From: Cytauxzoon felis
Taxonomy: Eukaryota > Apicomplexa > Aconoidasida > Piroplasmida > Theileriidae
Direction of reading: 5' to 3'
Assembly (NCBI GenBank): GCA_020283715.1
Contig: JAIQCW010000185.1
Coordinates: 1 to 64,000, forward strand
Length of the DNA stretch: 64,000 bases
The notes beneath the pieces were generated by a model. The model searched no databases, was not told the DNA's origin, and was given only the letters and a program-made list of their open reading frames with translations. Position numbers and translations under genes: made by a program. Below, piece after piece: positions 22,028 to 31,374 of the stretch; the stretch's first letter is position 1; each line of letters starts with the position of its first letter.

Positions 22028-23999
22028 TTATGGTAAAAGTGCTTCTTGTATGATATTTGCGATTTCGTGTTTATGAGTGTTGGATTTGATATTACGTTTA
22101 ATATATTGCATTACTTTATGATCATATGGTTCCATTGTGATTTCATAACCATTTGATGTTAATTTGGCATAAAATATAATCAATTGATAACCTTGATTAA
22201 AATGAAATGTTAAATCATCACCATTAGTAAACACCTTAAATGGTAATAATGCCATACAATCCAATAATGACTTCAATCTCAATAATCTATATTATCATAG
22301 TAACATCTAATAAATATCCATCTACTCCACTTGAGGTCCTACCGACGACCGTTAGGTCTAGGTCCAATCCACCTCTCTTCGTCTTGCAGAGAGCTCTTCC
22401 ATTTACCTATCCCTGAAGGGTGATGCCACTCCCGGAGATCGTGGCGGTGAGAAGGATAAGACCTCAAGTGGAAGTGGAATACCTGGAAGCGATCTATGGG
22501 AGCTGGAAGGGGAAGTAAATAGAAGAGCTGACGGCAGGACCTCAGGTGGAATAGATATATAGTTGTGTTATTTCAACATACTTTTGATTGGTGTATTCAA
22601 TGGATGGGGTGAGGTTTGTGTTATTTGTGGTGTTATTATTTATTAATTGTTTGATATTATTGTTGATAATATTTAATTCATCATCGAGTTTATTATTTTT
22701 ATCTTTTAATTTTAATAATTTTTCATTTAATTGGATTTTTCTTGTTTTTATCTTTTAATAAATTATAATTTTCAATATTATTATTAGAAATTATAATTTT
22801 TGTACCCTCTAATATCAAATCTAAATCTGATATCAACATCAAATCATTCACATCATTCTGAACATCCATCAACATATTCGCCAAATCATTCTCAGATGAT
22901 ACATCACGATTCTTTGATACATAATCCTCATATAACTATAATTCAATCATTATCATCAACTATAATGCGTCATCCACCTGAGGTCGTCTTGCAGACAGCT
23001 TCTCTATTTAGTTCCCCTTCCAGCTCCCGTGGATCGCTTCCAGGTATTCCACTTCCACTTGAGGTCGATCAGCATTACATTCCCGTTCTTCCGGGTAGAC
23101 ATTTCTTGATCCTCATTAGCTTCGCCACGATCTCCGGGAGTGGCATCACCCTTCAGGGATAGGTAAATAAGGAAGCTGTCTGCAAGACGAAGGAACAGTG
23201 AGTGGGAGGAAAGTAGGATTGAACCTCGGGTCGAGAGGAAGTATAGTATAACAGCCAACCAGAAAAGGTGCCACAAATCATAACGTTTCTCACCACTGGC
23301 ACCGTGATTACCATTATACCAATGTTTATTACTGGGACCACATTCACCAGTTCCTCCATCAATTAAATCCAATATAGTTGGTGGAGAATTATCAACTACA
23401 CTCAGTTGGAATACCATGAAAAAGTTGATGAATGCCTTTAGTACGAGGTTCTCTATCAGCAGTATCCTTTTCAGTACCTTCAGAATCAAATGTACCATAA
23501 TCAATGGAAGTTTTACCAGCACCAAGATTAGCTGTTGGTTGTATATATGCTATAATGTACTCGCAATAAAGATGGAAATTATACCCATCCACTTACGGCC
23601 ATTCCTATCACCAATAATACCAGATTCCTTATCATTACCAGAATTTGCCCCTCCAAACCACGTTTGTTTCCCAACAATTCCCTCCATTATAGACATTAAT
23701 GTTCAACTAACCTTCATATATTTCTCGGCTTCTGGTGTAGATCCGCGTAGAAGAAAGACTACGAGATCATCAATAGCCTCTACAATAGACCTGATTGTAG
23801 GTATAAAAAAATCAATAACCATCTTGATTCAAACCTAGCTGTATCATTAACTTTCTTCAACTCATGACAATCACCTGTAATTAATGGAATTTAAATGATG
23901 AGAATAGACATCAGTTATAAAAATACCATTTGATGATAGAAATTGATTAATTCGGGCTTGGGATGTATTTAAAAAATCAATGATACCTTCTTCGGTCAT
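22028..23999 (-). CDS. Coiled-coil protein with RWD-like end (kinetochore-like?)
   Basis: Exons 23999-23927, 23874-23820, 23790-23712, 22935-22582 and 22286-22028. The phases fit except for a one-base break inside exon 4 at the T5 run 22736-22740; frame is open on both sides and coiled-coil in character. The N-terminus (MTEEGIIDFLNTSQARINQF) is helical, the middle is a coiled coil, and the C-terminal 85 aa read like a small alpha/beta domain (LPFKVFTNGDDLTFHF, YQLIIFYA). That architecture is reminiscent of Spc24/Spc25-type kinetochore subunits, but I cannot confirm it. Intron 3 (22936-23711) contains an MHE block and an antigen-like fragment. It diverges from AsnRS with 132 bp between starts. 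Confidence 0.5.
22325..22550. repeat. MHE block in intron 4 of the kinetochore-like gene
   Basis: Left unit contains the word CGACGACCGTTAGGTCTAGG (complement of the edge at about 20010), tag CTTGCAGAGAGC and tail F (stem CCCTGAAGGG). Right unit tail H, tag GCTGACGGCAGG. Antisense to the host gene. Confidence 0.86.
22972..23236. repeat. MHE block in intron 3 of the kinetochore-like gene
   Basis: Left tag CTTGCAGACAGC with reversed H tail; centre has CCCGTTCTTCCGGG. Right reversed F (stem CCCTTCAGGG) and tag GCTGTCTGCAAG. Adjoins the nested antigen-like fragment. Confidence 0.86.
23237..23690 (-). pseudogene. Antigen-family fragment nested in an intron
   Basis: Short minus-strand frames in sequence: one encoding EGIVGKQTWFGGANSGND and RNGRKWMGIISIFIAS, one encoding KTSIDYGTFDSEGTE, and one with PPTILDLIDGGTGECGP, HWYNGNHG and a hydrophobic LWHLFWLAVILYFL end. 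Frames shift between them. The end matches in style the fragments at 11004 and 16423. It sits between host exons 3 and 4 on the same strand. Most likely a decayed copy. Confidence 0.5.
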
Positions 24000-24131
24000 T
24001 ATAGACAGAGGGTATGTGTAGTGTATGGTAATATGTAATGAATGTATATATGACCATGGGGGAATAGTATATTATAATATTCTAAATTCCAAAGGTTGTA
24101 ATGTAGAAATATTTTCATCACTATAAAAAAA

Positions 24132-26699
24132 ATGACAGTTTTAGGATCGGGTTTACCAACATCATCATTAGTAAAATTAGCACTCAGTAAAGCCAAGGTG
24201 GCATTTGAAACATGTGAAAGGTATGAAAGGATATCTTCAATATTATCAAATCTACGTACAAATCCAGATGATAAAAAATATGAATCAATTCCATTACAAA
24301 TGTCTAACTTATTTGATAGAAATGATGAGAAAATTATAAAAAATAATGTAATACCATTATCAATGTCAGATTTAAATAAATTAATTAATTCAGAACCTTT
24401 AAATTATCAACCTAAATTATTAAAAGTTGTAGGTTGGTGTAAATCTATAAGGAAACAAAATGCTGGTAAATTATTATTTGTTATTTTAAATGATGGTAGT
24501 TGTAAAGCTAATTTACAAATTGTTGTACATGAAGGTGCTGATGGACATAATATAGCATCTAAATGTACATCAGGATCATCAATAAAAGCTACTGGTATAA
24601 TTGTAGCTAGAGATGATGTTAATGCCAATGTTAATGTAGATTCAAGTTATGAAAGTCTAGAATCTGTATCTAATAAATTTGAATTACATGTCAGCTCATT
24701 AGATGGTCATTCAATCGAAGTATTAGGACATAATGTAAATCCAGCTAAATATCCTATAGCTAAAAAATTTATTACCAATGAATTCTTAAGAGAAGTTGCA
24801 CATTTAAGAGCAAGAAGTTATCTAATCAGTGCTGTTATGAGAATAAGAAATGCACTCGCATTCGCTACACACCTTTATTTCCAAAAATTAGGATGCATCT
24901 ACTTCAATTCACCCATTATAACCACCGCAGATTGCGAAGGAGCAGGTGAACTCTTTCAAGTCACAACATTACTCGATGGTACCAAAACACTAGCAGAATT
25001 ATCAACCAAAATGGGACATGGTATGTATTAACCATCTCTTTATTGATCCAAGACCCAATCCACCTGATGTCCAATCCAACTCTTCTTCCACTCGCCGTTC
25101 CACCTGAAGTCGTCTTGCAGACAGCTTCTCTATTTACCTCCCCCTCCGCTTCCCTGAGATCAGCTACGGGTTCCACTCGAGGTCCAGTACTAGTCGTCAT
25201 TCCACTCTCCCTGGAGGCCTTATTTACCTCACCTCGACTCCCATGGATCGTCTCGGATATTTCGCCACGATCTCTGGGAGTGGCTTTACTCTTTAGAGAT
25301 AGGTAATTAAAAGAGCCTCCACGGCGAGTGGGAAGAAGACCTCAGGTGGAAAGCTGTCTGCAAGAGGAAGATAATGGATTGGACCTCGAGTGGATATGTA
25401 TGTATATATGATAAATTTATATAGGTACATTTAAGGAGAAATCATCATTAGTATTTAAGAAGGATTTTTTTTAAGAAGCCGGCATATTTGACATGTAGTG
25501 GTCAATTATCATTAGAGGCATATGCATGTTCGATGGGTAGTGGATATACATTTGGTCCTACATTTCGTGCTGAGAATTCACATACTAATAGACATTTAGC
25601 AGAATTTTGGATGATAGAACCTGAATTAAGTTTTACAGATTTATATGGTAATATGGAAATAGCAGAAGAATATATAAAATTTGTAATCAATTATGTATTA
25701 GATCATTGTATGGATGATATGATTTATTTTGATAATAATATAGAAAATGGATTAATCCAACGATTAAAAAATGTAGTCAATTCCAAATTTGAACGTATTA
25801 CATATAATGATGTTATCGATATATTATTACAACATGAAGAAGATTTCAAAAATGGACTCGTTAAACCTATACTAAATGATAACAACAACAATACATCTAA
25901 AGACTCTACACACGAGGTACAATCCAAATCTTCTTCTCCTGAAGAGAGCTCTTCCACCAAGGTCCAATCACTGTCTTCTCCACTCAGCGTTCCACCTGAG
26001 GTTGGTCTTGCAGACAGCTCTTCTGATTACCTATCCCTGAAGGGTAATGCCACTCCCGGAGATCGTGGCGAAGAATCCGAGACGATCCATGGGAGTCGAG
26101 GTGAGGTAAATAGAGAGGCCACCACGGCGAGTGAAAAAAAGAGTAGTACTAGACCTCGAGTGGAACCCGTAGCTGATCTCAGGGAAGCGAAGGGGGAAGT
26201 AAATAAGGAAGCTGTCTGCAAGACCAACGTTGGACCTCAGGTGGAAGACAAGGTTGTAACATCGAGTGGAGGTGCATTTGAGTATGGTGTATATTGGGGT
26301 ATGGATTTGCAATCAGAGCATGAGCGTTTTATATCTGAGGTAATATTTAAGAAGCCTGTAATAATATATAATTATCCATGTAAGATAAAAGCATTTTATA
26401 TGAGGAAAAATGATGATGGTAAAACATGTGCTGCTATGGATGTTATTGTACCAAAAATTGGTGAACTTGTAGGTGGATCACAACGTGAAGAAAGATTAGA
26501 TATATTATTACAATCAATTAAAGATAATAATTTAAATGAAAAAGATTATTGGTGGTATATAGATCTTAGAAATTATGGTACAATACCACATTCCGGATTC
26601 GGACTCGGATTCGAAAGACTCATCATGATGGTCACAGGAATACAAAATATCAAAGATGTTATTCCATTCCCAAGATCACCCGGTAATGCAGAATTCTAA
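24132..26699 (+). CDS. NARS: Cytosolic asparaginyl-tRNA synthetase
   Basis: Charges tRNA-Asn. Exons 24132-25020 and 25425-26699. The N-terminal anticodon-binding OB fold (KLLKVVGWCKSIRKQ...GKLLFVILNDGS) is followed by the class II core. Motif 2 reads FRAENSHTNRHLAEFWMIEPE, the middle has YWGMDLQSEHERF, and motif 3 reads GFGLGFERLIMMVTG, ending DVIPFPRSPGNAEF. At 25465-25472 a run of eight T throws the frame by one; seven would restore DFF-KKPAYLT, so this is a likely base-call error. An in-frame MHE (25911-26271) inserts about 120 aa into the variable region before YWGMDL. Intron 1 holds another MHE in antisense orientation. Confidence 0.94.
25058..25394. repeat. MHE block in AsnRS intron
   Basis: Left tags CCACTCGCCGTT and CTTGCAGACAGC with reversed G and I tails; right reversed F and tag GCCTCCACGGCGAGTGG. 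A 100-bp core is nearly identical to part of the block at 19674. Antisense order. Confidence 0.87.
25911..26271. repeat. In-frame MHE in AsnRS exon 2
   Basis: Stop-free insert. Peptide landmarks NATPGDRGE (F), SETIHGSRGEVN (I), PVADLREAKGEVN (G). Order F, I, G in the sense direction. Absent from typical AsnRS proteins. Confidence 0.86.
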
Positions 26700-26754
26700 A
26701 TTTTTATAATACCACACATCACAATCAAGACATTTCTAACATACTCGAAGTTCA

Positions 26755-26942
26755 GTCCACCTGAGCTTAGTCCTGCCGTCAGCTCTTCTAATTACCTATC
26801 TCTAAAGAGTATAGCCACTCCCGGAGATCGTGGCGAAAGTATAGTCACTGGACCTCAGGTGGAAACCTCAGGTGGAACCCGTAGCTGATCTACGGGAAGC
26901 GGAGGGGGAAGTAAATAGGAGAGGCCACCACGGCGAGTGGGA
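26755..26942. repeat. MHE block, intergenic
   Basis: Left unit tag CCTGCCGTCAGC with tail F; right unit tail G with the perfect stem CCCGTAG/CTACGGG and tag GGCCACCACGGCGAGTGG. Confidence 0.85.
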
Positions 26943-27191
26943 GGATCTCAAACAGAATGAATGTATATGTACCTGTTTGATAGGGTATATATCTACATTT
27001 GTAAATGGACACTTGATGTTACAATATTTTAATATCATTACACATATTAACAGTTATAAATTTCTTAAATTCAGTATATAATGTATCATAAACTTCAACA
27101 TTAAATTAATCTTGTTGTAAATTTAACACATTATAATTTATTCTATTATATATAATATAACAGCTACAATTGACACCATCGAAAATTATCA

Positions 27192-27655
27192 TCACTTGAA
27201 GACAATCCACCTTTCATCGTCTTGCAGACAGCTTCCTTTATTTACTTTCCCCTCCGCTTCCCTGAGATCAGCTGCGGGTACCACTTGAGGTCAATAATCA
27301 CTGTCATTCACTACTTCATTTTTACCCCTAAAATTTGAAGGAATTTCATCATTTCTGGGGAAACTCTTGAAGATATCTCAATGAATATTGAATGTATTTC
27401 TGATGTTAATACTTCATTGAAGAGGGATATTAATGCTTTATCTATTTTTATCATCCTCAATTCATTCCAATTTATACTCATTGAGATATCCTCCCAAACA
27501 TGAATTCCGTCACTTTAGTCTTATCTCACCCAGATTAGGATTATAACCTCAGGTGGAACCTGGAAGCGATCTATGGGAGCTGGAGGGGGAAATAAATAGA
27601 GAAGGCGCCACGCCTAGTGGATAGACCTCAGGTGTATTGGAACTCAAGTGGATGA
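27192..27655. repeat. MHE block with cargo-1, intergenic
   Basis: Left arm tag CTTGCAGACAGC and reversed G tail. Cargo-1 reverse copy at about 27291-27545. Right arm has tail H and tag GCGCCACGCCTAGTGG and ends AACTCAAGTGGA. Confidence 0.84.
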
Positions 27656-27690
27656 CATTCGTTAGACATAATCGTATGATTGTGTATGGA

Positions 27691-30477
27691 TTAATCTTCT
27701 TCTGTTTCTTTGATGGAGTATTCGGCGATTCGTTGTAGTGTTGTAGATCCCATGGGTTGTATATTTTCGAATGCGAGTCCTGCTTCGGTGGTTTGATCGA
27801 CATTACCGCAATTGGCGAAATCTGATTTATCGAATTGTGGTCCAACAATGGTAGCGAATATTTCTAGTATTCTAAGATCATCTTCACCAAAATGTAATAA
27901 TTCTTCAGCTTGTTTATTAATAACTTCAATAACAGCTAATACACGATCACAATCTTCAGATTTAATAGGTACCCAAGCGACATTTCTAATATCAACACCA
28001 AATCTAGAATCAACATCAGAATCAAATCTATCATCTTCATATGCATTTTCAATAACAATAACTTCACCATTATTAACACATTGTGCAGCTAATCCATGTG
28101 TAAGTGGTGTAATAATTTGTCTACCATCATCAGATGATATAGACCATAAATGATTATGATAACGATCAACAATATAAACAGTACAACGTTCAGCTTGTAA
28201 TAATTTTTTAGCATGTGTAGTTAATGCAACAACACAAGATTGTATACCTAATCTATCACTAAATAATGAATGCATTAATGTTAATAAACCATTAGCCCTT
28301 TCTTTTGTAGCATTTAATTCTCTCTGATGTATAGCTGTTGAAATACAACGTCCACCCATCTCACATATTTGTAATATAAATGTTATCGTATTCAAATCCC
28401 AAATTGATTTATCACAACTAACCAAATCATTAGATAATGTATTCATATTCTCATCCATCATACCAACATCTACTATCTTCAAACTACCCATCGATGATAA
28501 TATATCCATACCATCCAAAGACTTTTCTAACACACCCTCACCACCAGTACATGGAACTTCTCCACTTGAGGTAGTCTTGCCACTCGCCGTTCCACCTGAG
28601 GTCGTCTTGCAGACAGCTAATCCACTTGAGGTCTTTCCACTAGGCGTGGTGCCTCTTCTATTTACCTCACCTCGACTCCCATTGATCGTCTCGGATTCTT
28701 CGCCACGATCTCCGGGAGTGGCATTACCCTTCAGGGATAGGTAATCAGAAGAGCTGTCTGCAAGACCAACCTCAGGTGGAATACCGAGTGGAACAGATGT
28801 GGATTGGACATCGAGTGGAGAGTTATCTGAATGAGTATGAGATGAGGTATGATTTTCATTGGGTTTGTTTGATCTTGTTGTTGTTATATGTTTTTGATTG
28901 TATGATGATGGATATTGTATTGGATTTATAGATTTTTCAATATTATATAATGTGTTTAATTTATTTTTTATAGAATCTGGTGTATTAAATTCACTATTTC
29001 CATAACATTCCAATAAATATTTATCAGCAATACCACTACTTGACGTTCCACCTGAGGTTACATTCCTACCGTCTCCACCTGAGGTCGTCCTGCCGTCAGC
29101 TCTTCTAATTACCTTCCCCTCCGCTTCCCTGAGATCAGCTGCGGGTTCTCCACTCGAGGTTACATTCTTTACACCCTCACTTCCGCCACGATCTCTGGGA
29201 GTGGCTATACCCTTTAGGGATAGGTAATTGGGGGAAGCCTCCACGGCAGTGGGAACAGTAGAAGATAATGATTGGACCTCAGGTGGAGTGTTATCTGCAG
29301 GACGACCTACGGTAGATTTAACATGTGTATTTGTGGTACAAGTATTGGTTGAGTGTTGTATAGATTCAAAAGATGAATTATTCACAGTACCAGCTTCAGT
29401 AGATGAATTTAAATCCTCATTACTAGCTAATTCACACGCCTTTATACCTGCTCCACCAAGGTCCAATCCTACTCTCCTTCCACTAGCTATGGCATCTGAT
29501 GTCGTCTTGCAGACAGCTTCTCTATTTACTTCCCCTTCCAGCTCCCGTAGATCGCTTCCAGGTTCCACTCGAGGTCCGGTACTACTCTTCATTCCACTCG
29601 AGATCGTCTTGCAGACAGCTTCTTTATTTACCTCACCTCGACTCCCATGGATCGTCTCGGATTCTTCGCCACGATCTCCGGGAGTGGCATTACCCTTCAG
29701 GGATAGGTAATCAGAAGAGCTGTCTGCAAGACCAACCTCAGGTGGTGAAGCCTCCACGGCAGTGGGAACAGTGATTGTAACTTCGGGTGGAAGAGATGTT
29801 GTTGGTCCTGAGGTAGATGTAACTTCGGGTGATGTATATGAGTTAAGATGCGATATTATATGATATCCTGGTTTGGGTGAATATATGTATTGATGGTTAT
29901 CTATAAGTTGATAATCATTTGAAGTAATATTAGACACAGCTGCAATACCCCATACTATATGATTAGAATCGAATAATGGGCATAATAATATATTATTAAT
30001 AATAATATCTGTATGTTGATCATAGATTGGTATAAATCTTTGATCATTATGACAATTATCTATTTTAATAATATCACCTGTATTAAATACAGTATGAAAT
30101 ATACCATTATTTATAAGATTAATTTCTTTTTTATGTAATACACCATCTTTAAGCATATAATGTATAACAAGATTATTATTATCTTTATCAGGATAACATA
30201 TTTCAACTAGATCTATATTTAAATTAGATCTAATAGTTTTTAATGTTAATAATATACATTTAACAGGCATAATTTGACACATTAACATATTAGAAAATTT
30301 TAATAATACTAATAATTGTTCTTTAGTTAATATAGATATATCACATAATTGTGTTATAGAACAATTTTTAAAATATGCTCTAAATGATATACTTTCATCA
30401 CCAGTTAAATATAAATCTCTTTCTACTGTCATACCTAAATTATAATTATATATATCATCAGATAAATCCATATCCAT
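27691..30477 (-). CDS. Tandem GAF-domain protein
   Basis: GAF domains bind small ligands such as cyclic nucleotides, or mediate dimers. Single open frame of 928 aa from the ATG at 30477. The first GAF-like region (about residues 65-185, CILLTLKTI...ILLCPLFDSNHIVWGIAAVSN) and the second (about residues 745-890, AERCTVYIVDRYHNHLW, GLAAQCVNNGEVIVIENAYEDDRF, VAWVPIKSEDCDRVLAVIEVIN) are both convincing. There is no phosphodiesterase or cyclase catalytic domain, so it is a GAF-only regulator. Three in-frame MHE blocks separate the domains, inserting about 300 aa. Divergent from CPSF1. Confidence 0.86.
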   Translation of the reverse strand: MDMDLSDDIYNYNLGMTVERDLYLTGDESISFRAYFKNCSITQLCDISILTKEQLLVLLKFSNMLMCQIMPVKCILLTLKTIRSNLNIDLVEICYPDKDNNNLVIHYMLKDGVLHKKEINLINNGIFHTVFNTGDIIKIDNCHNDQRFIPIYDQHTDIIINNILLCPLFDSNHIVWGIAAVSNITSNDYQLIDNHQYIYSPKPGYHIISHLNSYTSPEVTSTSGPTTSLPPEVTITVPTAVEASPPEVGLADSSSDYLSLKGNATPGDRGEESETIHGSRGEVNKEAVCKTISSGMKSSTGPRVEPGSDLRELEGEVNREAVCKTTSDAIASGRRVGLDLGGAGIKACELASNEDLNSSTEAGTVNNSSFESIQHSTNTCTTNTHVKSTVGRPADNTPPEVQSLSSTVPTAVEASPNYLSLKGIATPRDRGGSEGVKNVTSSGEPAADLREAEGKVIRRADGRTTSGGDGRNVTSGGTSSSGIADKYLLECYGNSEFNTPDSIKNKLNTLYNIEKSINPIQYPSSYNQKHITTTRSNKPNENHTSSHTHSDNSPLDVQSTSVPLGIPPEVGLADSSSDYLSLKGNATPGDRGEESETINGSRGEVNRRGTTPSGKTSSGLAVCKTTSGGTASGKTTSSGEVPCTGGEGVLEKSLDGMDILSSMGSLKIVDVGMMDENMNTLSNDLVSCDKSIWDLNTITFILQICEMGGRCISTAIHQRELNATKERANGLLTLMHSLFSDRLGIQSCVVALTTHAKKLLQAERCTVYIVDRYHNHLWSISSDDGRQIITPLTHGLAAQCVNNGEVIVIENAYEDDRFDSDVDSRFGVDIRNVAWVPIKSEDCDRVLAVIEVINKQAEELLHFGEDDLRILEIFATIVGPQFDKSDFANCGNVDQTTEAGLAFENIQPMGSTTLQRIAEYSIKETEED
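28560..28821. repeat. In-frame MHE in the GAF gene (third in sense)
   Basis: On the minus strand the order is F (NATPGDRGE), I (SETINGSRGEVN), then tags. Stop-free. Confidence 0.86.
29047..29315. repeat. In-frame MHE in the GAF gene (second in sense)
   Basis: Minus strand order F ([14 protein letters not shown]), then G (PAADLREAEGKV) and tag RRADGR. Stop-free. Confidence 0.86.
29453..29833. repeat. In-frame MHE in the GAF gene (first in sense)
   Basis: Minus strand order F, I, H ([34 protein letters not shown]). Stop-free. Shares a near-identical F+I core with the AsnRS exonic copy. Confidence 0.86.
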
Positions 30478-30742
30478 ATTTGAATGAAATTTATTATCCT
30501 ATATCCTTTCTTCTAATTATATAATCATTTAACTACATTTAAAATCATATCATTAATAATATATTATTCTGGATCATTAATCATAATAATATATTACAAC
30601 TCTTGTACAATGATAATAGATATATAAGCTGTAATTATAAATTATTATAATTAATTCTACAATTTACTATATATTAATTTATATTTAAAATATTATATAC
30701 ATAAACACACTATATATTTTTTTTACTTATTATAAAGTTAGA

Positions 30743-30782
<40 letters not shown>

Positions 30783-31374
30783 CATGATATACTATCAACT
30801 CTACAACAACAACACTATCAATTACAATTCCAACATGTATTTATAGAAATTATATATTAAATGATTTTATATGCTGGAATTAATTTTAAATTACTAGTTT
30901 ATATATACTTGAAATTATTATCATATAATTATATTACTTTTATCATCTAACAACTGACATCTGGCCACTGTCAACTGACATTAGTCCATAAACAACGTCT
31001 CATTGATGTTGACATGTCGTATTTAATTCACCAAGTTAATATTATAATAATTTATAATCTTAAACATCCATTAATAATATAATATAATATACAATTCAAT
31101 TTTATTGAATTCTATACCTCATACATCTCTCAGTTGATGTTGACAGTAAGTAAGAGTTAATGTCTCAAGAATATCCCTCTCTTGTGTATTATAATGACTA
31201 TAAAATTTTAAATATACAACATAGACTCCTAATAAAATTCAATAGTTAACATGTCTTTTATACATGACATAGACCACATATTTATAATAATTATAGTAAT
31301 ATAAACATCGCAATTATGATTATAAAATTAAATTTTAATATAATCAATACATCTTCAATGTATATATTAATGTA
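30478..31374. promoter_or_regulatory. Long divergent intergenic region with microsatellite
   Basis: About 900 bp between the GAF and CPSF1 starts; must hold both promoters. Contains a (CT)n(TA)n microsatellite at about 30740-30782 and two words of the form TTGATGTTGACA (about 31010 and 31134). No MHE here, which is notable for so long a gap. Confidence 0.45.

Larger units (their letters stand above)
26700..27690. other. Region between AsnRS and the GAF gene
   Basis: Contains two MHE blocks (26755-26942; 27192-27655 with cargo-1). Between them, about 26985-27110 on the minus strand is a short open stretch (EVYDTLYTEFKKFI) with possible splice sites; I could not build a gene from it. Confidence 0.4.

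Noticed and set aside
25043..25306. Open frame within the AsnRS intron
   Set aside because: Consists wholly of MHE modules and has no start or domain evidence.
25911..26271. Intein in AsnRS
   Set aside because: No intein splicing blocks (N-terminal Cys/Ser, HN-Cys end) or endonuclease motif; the insert is only MHE peptide.
26985..27190. Small minus-strand gene between AsnRS and GAF
   Set aside because: An open stretch with plausible splice sites exists, but frames contain stops and no domain is recognisable.
29228..29774. Plus-strand open frames in the GAF gene
   Set aside because: Shadows of in-frame MHE blocks in the leftward GAF gene.
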